From contig JBEPUW010000004.1 in assembly GCA_041691315.1 (NCBI GenBank), forward strand, positions 62,001 to 126,000: a stretch of DNA of 64,000 nucleotides, read 5' to 3'. This stretch comes from Poindextera sp041691315. GTDB taxonomy: Bacteria > Pseudomonadota > Alphaproteobacteria > Caulobacterales > Caulobacteraceae. Of this stretch, positions 8,213 to 15,005 are shown piece after piece. The notes beneath the pieces are model-generated. The model searched no databases and had not been told where the DNA came from. It saw only the letters and a list, made by a program, of their open reading frames with translations. A program made the translations under genes and the position numbers. The stretch's first letter is position 1. Each line of letters starts with the position of its first letter.

Positions 8213-10477
8213 CTACTGTCGAGTCATCTCCGCCCGGACATGCGCCTTGACCTCGCCGCGTGGCGCCGATTCCGGGGTCTCGAACACCACCTTGTGGATG
8301 GTCCCGGGATAGGTGAAGGGCGCGGCGTAGTCGTGGGTGACCGGCGACAGGCTGCGGCCGAGATCCATGCCGGTCGAGGAGAGGATGAAGAGCAGCCGGG
8401 GGACCTGGGCGCCGGCTACGACCTCGTCATCCACGGCAAGGCCAAGGGTCCCGCTGCCGTCGGCCTGCCGGGCGACGCTGAGTTGAATCCTATGTCGCCC
8501 TGGCGTTAGCGGCTTCTTGGCTTCGGCGCGCGTATGATTGTGGAAGTCGTTGTAATCCATGACCAAGCAGCCGTTCTTCACATAGAGAACGAAGCCGCTG
8601 TTCAGGCTGCCGCGGGCGACCAGCGCGCCGTCCGCCGCGCCGGCCGGATGGTCCAGCGTCAGCGTCGTGGTCCAGCCGCGGGCGGCGGAGGGGCAGGCGT
8701 CGGCGACGATGTGCGATAGCGGCGGGTAGTAGACGAAGCGGTTGCGCGAGGCGGGCAGGCCTGGCCGCATGGAGGCGCGGAAAAGCGCGGTCGCCGGCCG
8801 GTCGTCCAGCGGCAGCACGCCGTGGGTGTCGGCCTCGGCCCACCACAGGTCGATCATGCTTTTAAGACGCTCGGGCTCGCGCTGGGCCAGGTCCTCATAT
8901 TCCGAGAAGTCGTCGGCCAGGCGGTAGAGTTCCCAGCGATCCTCATCGAACGGCTTGCCGGCGGCGTGATGGGTGACGGCCTTCCAGCCATTCTTCCAGA
9001 TGCCGCGGTGACCGAGCATCTCGAAATACTGCGGCCCGCGCTGCAAGCTCGCCTTGGCGTTGGCGAGTGCGGGCTTGAGGCTGATCCCGTGCACCGGCAT
9101 CTGCGGCACGCCGGCGACCACCTCCGGCTGGGCGATGCCGAGCAGGTCCAGGATGGTCGGAGCGACGTCGATGACGTGGCAGAACTGGTCGCGCGTTTCG
9201 CCGGCCGCCTTCAGACCGGCGGGCCAATGCACGATCAGCGGGTCGCGCACGCCGCCGCCGTGGGTGTTCTGCTTGTACCATTTCAGCGGCGTGTTGCCGG
9301 CCTGCGCCCAGCCCCAGGGGATGTTGCAATGGCTGTTCGGCCCGCCGATGTCGTCCAGCCGCTCGACCGCCTCGTCGACGCTCTCGCGGATGCCGTTGAA
9401 CCATTTCATCTCGTCGAGCACGCCGGTAGCGCCGCCCTCCTGGCTGGCGCCGTTGTCCGACATGACGATGAAGACGGTGTTGTCCCACTGGTCCACCGAC
9501 TTCAGGAACGTGACCATGCGGCCGATCTGGGCGTCGGTGTGCTCGAGCATGGCGGCGAAGGCCTCCTGCAGGCGGCAGGCGAACCTCTGTTCGTTGGCGC
9601 TGAGCTCGGTCCACGGTTTCACACCCGGATTGCGCGGCGCGAGCTTCGTCTCCGGCGGGATCACGCCCAGCGCCTTCTGGCGCTCGAACCATTGCTCGCG
9701 GACCACGTCCCAGCCGGCGTCGAACTTGCCGCGCCACTTTTCCAGATAGGCCCGCGGCGCCTGGTGCGGCGAGTGCATGGCCCCAAAGGCCATGTAGAGG
9801 AAGAACGGCCGCTCGGGCACCAGCGAGGTCAGGTCGCGGATCATGCCGGCCGACCGGTCCACCAGGTCTTCGGAGACGTGATAGCCGTCCTCCGGGCTGG
9901 CCGGCGCATCGACGAAATGGTTGTCGCAGGTGAGCTCGGGGAAGAACTGGTCGGTCTCGCCCTGCAGGAAGCCGTAGTAGCGGTCGAACCCCTTTTGCAG
10001 CGGCCAGTTGGTGAACGGCCCGGCCGCCGAGCACTCCGACATCGGGGCCAGGTGCCACTTGCCGGCGGCGAAGGTGGCGTAGCCGTTGTCGCGCAGGATC
10101 TCGGCGATGGTCGCCGCCGAGCGCGGCAAGGCTCCGCGCATATTGGGAAAGCCGGTGTCGAAGTTGGAGATCGCCCGCATGCCGACGGCGTGGTGGTTGC
10201 GGCCGGTGAGCAGGCAGGCCCGGGTCGGCGAACAGAGCGCGGTGGTATGGAAGCCGGTGAACTTCAGCCCGCCGGCGGCCAGGGCGTCGATGTTCGGCGT
10301 CTCGATGTTCGAGCCGTAGCAGCCGAAGTGGGAAAAGCCGGTGTCGTCCAGCACAACCAGCACCACGTTCGGCGCGCCGGCCTTGAACTTCGCCGCCGGC
10401 CACCAGGGCCTGGAGTCCTCGATCGTGCGTCCGACGACGCCTTGGAAGTCTTCGCCGGAGGGGGGTTTGCGGCTCAT
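8213..10477 (-). CDS. arylsulfatase / type I sulfatase
   Basis: A 754-residue type I sulfatase that would hydrolyse sulfate esters using a formylglycine. The metal site begins NVVLVVLDDTGFSHFGCYG, and the modification motif C-x-P-x-R is seen as LCSPTRACLLTGR, with C82 as the residue to be converted. IVMSDNGASQEGG and GHRGIWKNGWK supply further active-site regions. The C-terminal 180 residues form an added beta domain seen in large arylsulfatases. No signal peptide is visible. The true start is the ATG at 10477, whose ATGA overlaps the TetR stop; a much longer upstream reading of this frame only shadows tetR. TetR probably controls it. Confidence 0.93.
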   Translation of the reverse strand: MSRKPPSGEDFQGVVGRTIEDSRPWWPAAKFKAGAPNVVLVVLDDTGFSHFGCYGSNIETPNIDALAAGGLKFTGFHTTALCSPTRACLLTGRNHHAVGMRAISNFDTGFPNMRGALPRSAATIAEILRDNGYATFAAGKWHLAPMSECSAAGPFTNWPLQKGFDRYYGFLQGETDQFFPELTCDNHFVDAPASPEDGYHVSEDLVDRSAGMIRDLTSLVPERPFFLYMAFGAMHSPHQAPRAYLEKWRGKFDAGWDVVREQWFERQKALGVIPPETKLAPRNPGVKPWTELSANEQRFACRLQEAFAAMLEHTDAQIGRMVTFLKSVDQWDNTVFIVMSDNGASQEGGATGVLDEMKWFNGIRESVDEAVERLDDIGGPNSHCNIPWGWAQAGNTPLKWYKQNTHGGGVRDPLIVHWPAGLKAAGETRDQFCHVIDVAPTILDLLGIAQPEVVAGVPQMPVHGISLKPALANAKASLQRGPQYFEMLGHRGIWKNGWKAVTHHAAGKPFDEDRWELYRLADDFSEYEDLAQREPERLKSMIDLWWAEADTHGVLPLDDRPATALFRASMRPGLPASRNRFVYYPPLSHIVADACPSAARGWTTTLTLDHPAGAADGALVARGSLNSGFVLYVKNGCLVMDYNDFHNHTRAEAKKPLTPGRHRIQLSVARQADGSGTLGLAVDDEVVAGAQVPRLLFILSSTGMDLGRSLSPVTHDYAAPFTYPGTIHKVVFETPESAPRGEVKAHVRAEMTRQ

Positions 10478-11139
10478 GGCGTTGCATCCGTGCTGGAGGT
10501 CGGGTCGGGCGCCGTGAGGCCGGCGGTTCCGTAGGCGGCGAGCTGTTCGATCAGGGCGTTCATGGCCGCCCGCGTGCGCAAGGCCGCCGGCGTGTCGCGC
10601 ACCCAGCGGGCCATGGCGAAGACGACGCTGTCGGTCAGCCATTTCAGGCGCTGGGCCAGCAGCGCGTCGGGCAGATGCGGGGCGGCGGCGGCCAGCAGGC
10701 GTCGGGTGCGGCGCAGGCCCGTCAGCTTCTCGTCCTCGACCTGCTCGCCCAGCAGCCGCGGGTGATAGGTGACCTGGGCCAGGATGCGCAGATAGTCCGC
10801 GCCCCAAGTCTCCTCGACATCGATCTGACCGAGCGGCGCGATGGTCGCGCGCACGATCTGCAGCGCGGTCGCGTCCGGCGGCAGGGCGTCCAGCCTGTCT
10901 TCGCGGCGGGTGTTGATCGGCCCGAGCCGGCGGTTCAGCACCGCGGTCAGCACCCCGCCGCGCGATCCGAAATGATAGTGCAGCGCCGAGCGGTTGCGCT
11001 GGCTAGAGGCGGCGACGATCTGGGTCAGGGCGACATTCTCGATGCCGCGCTCGGCGAATAGCCGCTCGGCGACGCTGAGCAGCTCGTCGACCGTGCCGGT
11101 CGCGTCGCCTTCGGTCTGGACGTTTCCCGTGGCGCTCAT
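10474..11139 (-). CDS. TetR/AcrR family transcriptional regulator
   Basis: A 221-residue regulator. The N-terminal helix-turn-helix spans about residues 17-64, with LLSVAERLFAERGIENVALTQIV and then ALHYHFGSRGGVL, the conserved recognition helix region. The rest is an all-helical ligand-binding domain with a C-terminal dimer region. Its stop overlaps the sulfatase start (ATGA), so the two genes form one operon. A perfect 15-base palindrome lies 16 bases before the start codon and is the likely operator, implying autorepression that also controls the sulfatase. The inducer is unknown but is presumably a sulfated or aromatic compound. Confidence 0.9.
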   Translation of the reverse strand: MSATGNVQTEGDATGTVDELLSVAERLFAERGIENVALTQIVAASSQRNRSALHYHFGSRGGVLTAVLNRRLGPINTRREDRLDALPPDATALQIVRATIAPLGQIDVEETWGADYLRILAQVTYHPRLLGEQVEDEKLTGLRRTRRLLAAAAPHLPDALLAQRLKWLTDSVVFAMARWVRDTPAALRTRAAMNALIEQLAAYGTAGLTAPDPTSSTDATP

Positions 11140-11154
11140 GGCGGCGCTCCCAAT

Positions 11155-11169
11155 TAATACGACGTATTA
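11155..11169. promoter_or_regulatory. putative TetR operator
   Basis: TAATACG-A-CGTATTA is a perfect inverted repeat with a one-base centre, lying between the divergent tetR and GNAT genes. It is AT-rich in an otherwise GC-rich region and lies 16 bases upstream of the tetR start, where binding would block tetR transcription. Confidence 0.7.
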
Positions 11170-11223
11170 TTTCGGGCGGCCGCGACGGTCAAGCCTGTCG
11201 ATGTGCTATTCTGTAGCCATCCC

Positions 11224-11700
11224 ATGAGCGACGCTATCCAACGCCTCAGGCGCGAGCTTGTCAGCGCAGTCGCCGATCCGGTCTGGCCCAGGGGTGTCAG
11301 CCTTCGCACCTTCACGGCCGAGGATGCGCCGGCCGTGCACCGGCTGATGCAGCTCGCCTACGCCAGGGGCGGCGGCAGTGTCGGCGCCTTCGATCAGTGG
11401 TGGCCCGGCGTTCGCGACGACGGTGAGTTCGACGCCGGCCTGTGCTTCCTGGCCGTCGATGCGGGCGGCGAGATCGTCGGGGCCGCCCAGTGCTGGACCA
11501 GCGCCTTCATCAAGGACCTGGTCGTCCATCCCGACGCCCGGCGGCAAGGCATCGCCGAGGCCGTGCTGCTGACCGTTTTCCAGACTTTTCGCCGCCGTGG
11601 CGCGCTTCACGTCGACCTCAAGGTCCAACTGGACAATCCCAGCGGCGCCGTACGGCTCTATCGGCGGCTCGGCATGCTTGACGCCCCCATCGATGGCTGA
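11224..11700 (+). CDS. GNAT family N-acetyltransferase
   Basis: A 158-residue acetyltransferase. Motif A, which binds the acetyl-CoA pyrophosphate, is seen as IKDLVVHPDARRQGIAEAVL (R/Q-x-x-G-x-A form), followed by the motif B helix NPSGAVRLYRRLGM. The substrate, small amine or protein, cannot be read from sequence. The ATG at 11224 was chosen; an in-frame GTG at 11203 is possible. The stop overlaps the kinase start by eight bases, so the two are co-translated. Both lie just upstream of the peptide/HExxH/ANL genes, so the acetyltransferase could be part of that locus, but nothing proves it. Confidence 0.88.
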   Translation: MSDAIQRLRRELVSAVADPVWPRGVSLRTFTAEDAPAVHRLMQLAYARGGGSVGAFDQWWPGVRDDGEFDAGLCFLAVDAGGEIVGAAQCWTSAFIKDLVVHPDARRQGIAEAVLLTVFQTFRRRGALHVDLKVQLDNPSGAVRLYRRLGMLDAPIDG

Positions 11701-12190
11701 GCCGGCAAGGCGCATCGTGCTGCTCGGCTGCGCCGGCGCCGGCAAGACCACGCTGGCGCGGCGATTGGGCGACCGTATGGGCGCGCCCGTCGTCTGCCTC
11801 GACGCCATCTGGCGGCCGGACTGGGGTCCTGCGGACACTGAGCGGTTCCGCGCCCTGCTGATCGCGGCGCATACCGGCGACGCCTGGATCAGCGACGGCA
11901 ACTTCGCGCTCGCCACCTTCGACATCCGCCTGCCACGGGCCGACCTGGTCGTCTGGCTCGACCGACCCCGGCTGTTCTGCGCCTGGCGGGCGGTCGCGCG
12001 CGTCCTGCGCCGTGGCGAGGCGCACCGGCCGGGCGACCTCGGCAAGGTGCTCGGCTTCATCTGGGGCTTCGAGGCCATCAACCGCCCGCGCATCGAGGCG
12101 GCGCGGCTGCGGCATGGGCCGCACGTCCCAGTCGTTCACCTGCGCAATAACCGGGATATCGCGGTGTTTCTGTCCAGATTCGCAAGCTGA
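11693..12190 (+). CDS. P-loop NTPase, adenylate kinase/topology-modulation (FlaR)-like
   Basis: A 165-residue P-loop kinase-like protein. Walker A is GCAGAGKTT (residues 12-20), preceded by a strand RRIVLL. The pattern of CLDAIWRPDWG, then WISDGNF, then ADLVVWLDRPRLFCAWRAVARVLRRG matches small adenylate-kinase-like or 'DNA topology modulation' proteins, which lack the long lid of true adenylate kinase. It probably phosphorylates a small molecule or nucleotide. The start codon overlaps the GNAT stop. The 40-residue peptide ORF follows after 57 bases. Its role in that locus is open. Confidence 0.82.
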   Translation: MAEPARRIVLLGCAGAGKTTLARRLGDRMGAPVVCLDAIWRPDWGPADTERFRALLIAAHTGDAWISDGNFALATFDIRLPRADLVVWLDRPRLFCAWRAVARVLRRGEAHRPGDLGKVLGFIWGFEAINRPRIEAARLRHGPHVPVVHLRNNRDIAVFLSRFAS

Positions 12191-12197
12191 GCTTCCA

Positions 12198-12226
12198 TTG
12201 ACCGGACGCGGTGTCAATTGTAGGAC
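12198..12226 (+). promoter_or_regulatory. possible promoter for the small peptide locus
   Basis: TTGACC (12198-12203) and TAGGAC (12221-12226) are separated by 17 bases, a plausible sigma-70 promoter just after the kinase gene and 21 bases before the 40-residue ORF. The -35 is good but the -10 is weak. Confidence 0.35.
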
Positions 12227-12247
12227 TATGGATAGCTGGAGGGACTC

Positions 12248-12370
12248 ATGAAGAACTCGAAGACCGTTCGCGAACGTCTTGTCGGCAAGCCCCTGATCGG
12301 TTTCGACACCCGCGCCCCGCGCACCCCGCGCGCGATGGCCGGCGGCGTCGAGGTCAAGCCGGCCTCCTAG
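12248..12370 (+). CDS. 40-residue peptide, candidate RiPP precursor
   Basis: A short ORF with the strongest ribosome binding site in the region: GGAGGG at 12238-12243, four bases before the ATG. The peptide begins MKNSKTVRERLVGKPLIG, a charged leader-like part. It continues with FDTRAPRTPRAMAGG and ends VEVKPAS, a Pro/Arg/Gly-rich tail that could be a core. There is no signal peptide or transmembrane segment. It stops 42 bases before a gene for an HExxH peptide-hydroxylase-type protein, followed nine bases further on by an ANL adenylating enzyme. A small ORF placed directly before a peptide-modifying enzyme is the usual position of a precursor. Being a substrate is inference; it could also be a small regulatory leader peptide. 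Confidence 0.6.
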   Translation: MKNSKTVRERLVGKPLIGFDTRAPRTPRAMAGGVEVKPAS

Positions 12371-12412
12371 GACTGACGGCATCGGACGGCCGCGGTCGGC
12401 TGACGCCCGGCC

Positions 12413-13438
12413 TTGTCGCGTCTAAAATCCAATTCAGAGGCGCAGCCCGGCTGGCGGGTAAGCTGCGCCTTTGCGCCGGACGCGGCGCGAGCCGCCGGTC
12501 TGGATGTCGCCGTCCGCGCGGGACTGGCGGACAGTCTGAAGACCCTGTTCGAGAGCCTGGATGCTCCGGGCGCGACCGAGGCGCGGTCACGCGCGGCGCT
12601 GCTCCGGCGTGTGGAGGCTGGTCCGGTCCCGCCTGGCCTATTCGGACTCTACATCGAACTGGTCCTGGCCCTGTTCACCGAACAGGACGCTGCCGCCGCT
12701 GATTGCCTGCAAGCGCTCCTGCAGCCATGGCCCGCCGCTTCAGACGCCCTGCGGATCGTCACGCTCGATGACGCGGACCTGGGTCCGGGGCAGTCGGCGC
12801 GCTATCGGCGGCTGTTGCGGGACGACATCGCCTGCGAAATGCGGCCGCTGGCCGCCGAGGCCCGCGACCCGGCTGCCGCGCGCCTGAACACCGCCCTCGA
12901 TTTGATGCAGGCCGGGGAGCCGGACCTGTTCGGTGAATTTAGCGCCCTGATCAGGGAGGTGGTGCTGGTCTCTCCAGAGGCCGGACCGGATGGACTCATT
13001 TTCGCGGGCGTTTCGACCTTTTCGCTCTGGGGCGCGCTGATGTTGAACGCCGACCAACCGAGCGACCGGCTCGACCTGGTCATCTCCTTGGCGCACGAGG
13101 CCGGCCACAGCTGTCTGTTCGGCTTGGCGCTGGGCGGCCGGTTGACCGAGAACGATGACTCCGAACTCTATCCCTCGCCGCTCAGGCGCGACCCACGGCC
13201 GATGGAGGGCGTCGCGCACGCAACCTTTGTAGCGGCGCGAATGGCGTATGCAATCTTGGCGCTGCTGGGCTCCGGCCGCCTCGACGAGGCCGAGACGAAG
13301 CGGGCCGCCGACCAGTTGTCACGCAACCAAGCCGCCTGTCGGCGAGGCCTGGCGATTGTGGCGGCCAAGGCCCGGCTCACGCCCGTCGGCGCCGCGGTCT
13401 TCGCCGAGTTGCGCGCCTACGCGAGCGGCCTGGGTTAG
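12413..13438 (+). CDS. HExxH motif protein, aKG-HExxH-type peptide beta-hydroxylase family
   Basis: A 341-residue protein with HEAGH (H228-H232) after a hydrophobic helix DLVISLAHEAGHSCLFG, preceded by FAGVSTFSLWGALMLN. It is followed by YPSPLRRDPRPMEGVAHATF and a helical C-terminus. From memory, this order (FxSVS...LN, HExxH...LF, SPxRxDPRPxEGVxHA) is the hallmark of the HEXXH-motif RiPP family, now annotated as alpha-ketoglutarate-dependent peptide beta-hydroxylases rather than proteases. It would hydroxylate side chains of a ribosomal peptide using Fe(II), O2 and alpha-ketoglutarate. The start is the TTG at 12413; an in-frame stop 12 bases upstream rules out a longer form. It lies between the 40-residue ORF and the ANL gene. 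No radical SAM partner, which often accompanies the family, is present. Confidence 0.78.
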   Translation: MSRLKSNSEAQPGWRVSCAFAPDAARAAGLDVAVRAGLADSLKTLFESLDAPGATEARSRAALLRRVEAGPVPPGLFGLYIELVLALFTEQDAAAADCLQALLQPWPAASDALRIVTLDDADLGPGQSARYRRLLRDDIACEMRPLAAEARDPAAARLNTALDLMQAGEPDLFGEFSALIREVVLVSPEAGPDGLIFAGVSTFSLWGALMLNADQPSDRLDLVISLAHEAGHSCLFGLALGGRLTENDDSELYPSPLRRDPRPMEGVAHATFVAARMAYAILALLGSGRLDEAETKRAADQLSRNQAACRRGLAIVAAKARLTPVGAAVFAELRAYASGLG

Positions 13439-13447
13439 GCGGGCGCG

Positions 13448-14884
13448 GTGCTCACCCGGACGATCTTCAAATGGGCCGAGGCGACACCTGAAAAAATGGC
13501 GCTGACCCACAATGGATCGGCTTGGTCCTATGGCGACTTTGCCGAGGCGATCGCCCGGACGCGCGGCCATTTCCACCGCCGAGGACTCTGCGGCGAGGGG
13601 ATCGCGGTCGTTGCGGTCAGTCACCTGCGGGCGTTCTGGGTCCTCAGCCTGGCGCTGCGCAGCCTCGGCCTGACAACCATCGCAGTCCAGTCGGCGGAGG
13701 TTATCGGCGGCCTCGGCTTGCCGGCCATTCGCTTTGTGGTCGCCAGCGAGTCCGAAGCCTGGCCGGGCCTGGCTGAGCACTGCGCCAACCGGGGCTTGGC
13801 ATTGGTTCTGGCGGAAGTCGGTGCGGAATCGCCGCTCGACCTCGACGAGACCGGCTACGCGCCCGGCGGCCATATCCTGCAGACGTCGGGAACAACCGGC
13901 AGCTACAAGCTGGTGCTGATGGACCCCGCGTTCGAAGCCGAATACATGCGCCGGCGGCGCGTGGTCAACGGGATCAACCGGTCGTCCGTGGTCTGCGTGT
14001 TCGAGTTCGGCGGCTGGACCGGCGTCGGCTACAAGTCGCCAGCGGCCACCTGGTATGCCGGCGGCTCGGTGGTTCTTGGCCAGGGCCTCAAGCCGCATCT
14101 GCTGCTCAGCCATCCGGGCCTGACCGAAGCGACCTTTGTGCCGGCCATGCTTGTCGATGTGCTGGCTCAACCCGATGGCGCCTTTCCGCGCAACGAGACG
14201 ATGCAACTCGGCGTGACCGGCGGATCCATCACCCAGGCCCAGATCGATAGGGCGAAGAAGCGCATCACGCCGCGCCTGTTCAATGGTCTCGGCGCCACCG
14301 AGAGCCACGTCATAGCCTTCACGCGGCTCGACACCCCCGACGACCACCGCTGGCAGACGCTCGCGTCCGGCAGCCTTGTCGAACTGGTCGACGAGTTCGA
14401 CCGGCCCGTACCCCTGGGCCAGATCGGACGCATCCGGGTCGGGACCGTAGGCGGGCCGACAAGCTATCTGTACGACGAGGAGGCGACCAAGGCCTTCTTC
14501 CGCGACGGCTTCTTCTATCCCGGCGATCTGGCCGTCATGCGCGAGGACGGCCGCATCGCGCTGCAGGGCCGGGTCACCGAGGTGATCAACGTCAACGGCC
14601 ACAAGCTCTCGCCCGGCCCGATCGAGGACCGGCTGCGCGAGGCGCTTGGGGTCGATGGCGTCTGCCTGCTCTCCCTGCAGGACGAGCGTGGCGAGGAAGA
14701 GCTGCACCTGGTGATCGAGGCGAAGACGCCGGTCGATCCGACGATCCTGGCCGGCGTGCTCCGCGCCGAGCTGCACGGGTTTCCCGGCGTCCACGTCCGC
14801 TACACCCCGGCCTTGCCGCGCAACGTCATGGGCAAGGTGCTGCGGCAGGCGCTGACCGTCGAGGTCATCGCCGCCCGGCCGTGA
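13448..14884 (+). CDS. ANL superfamily adenylating enzyme (AMP-dependent synthetase/ligase)
   Basis: A 478-residue AMP-forming enzyme. The P-loop is QTSGTTGSYK (residues 145-154), the adenine motif is NGLGATESH, the hinge-preceding motif is FFYPGDLAVMREDGRIALQGR, and the C-terminal catalytic lysine is K463 in MGKVLRQ. It is shorter than typical acyl-CoA synthetases (about 540 residues), with a reduced N-terminal domain. It starts with GTG nine bases after the HExxH gene and is surely co-transcribed. It could activate a fatty acid, amino acid or the peptide C-terminus for ligation. The sequence does not tell which, and no carrier protein is nearby. Confidence 0.85.
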   Translation: MLTRTIFKWAEATPEKMALTHNGSAWSYGDFAEAIARTRGHFHRRGLCGEGIAVVAVSHLRAFWVLSLALRSLGLTTIAVQSAEVIGGLGLPAIRFVVASESEAWPGLAEHCANRGLALVLAEVGAESPLDLDETGYAPGGHILQTSGTTGSYKLVLMDPAFEAEYMRRRRVVNGINRSSVVCVFEFGGWTGVGYKSPAATWYAGGSVVLGQGLKPHLLLSHPGLTEATFVPAMLVDVLAQPDGAFPRNETMQLGVTGGSITQAQIDRAKKRITPRLFNGLGATESHVIAFTRLDTPDDHRWQTLASGSLVELVDEFDRPVPLGQIGRIRVGTVGGPTSYLYDEEATKAFFRDGFFYPGDLAVMREDGRIALQGRVTEVINVNGHKLSPGPIEDRLREALGVDGVCLLSLQDERGEEELHLVIEAKTPVDPTILAGVLRAELHGFPGVHVRYTPALPRNVMGKVLRQALTVEVIAARP

Positions 14885-14904
14885 AGGCCGCCGGCTATGG
14901 CTTT

Positions 14905-14919
14905 AGCGCCACCGGCGCT
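14905..14919 (+). terminator. short hairpin after the ANL gene
   Basis: AGCGCC-ACC-GGCGCT forms a six-pair stem followed by TTAATG. It is a weak candidate terminator for the peptide/HExxH/ANL operon. Confidence 0.3.
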
Positions 14920-15005
14920 TAATGTGTTGGCGGCTGCCCGCCGCGGCGGAACGAATCGCCAGCCGACGTCTTGCAATGGTGGGTTTGGAGACATGATGCC
15001 CGGCC

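Noticed and set aside
10478..10807. Upstream extension of the sulfatase by 110 codons
   Set aside because: It overlaps tetR in another frame. The ATG at 10477 starts with conserved sequence and has an ATGA overlap with tetR.
12413..13438. HExxH protein as an ordinary zinc metalloprotease
   Set aside because: The flanking conserved blocks (FAGVSTF..LMLN before and SPLRRDPRPMEGVAHA after HEAGH) fit the peptide-hydroxylase family better. This is a preference from memory, not a search result.
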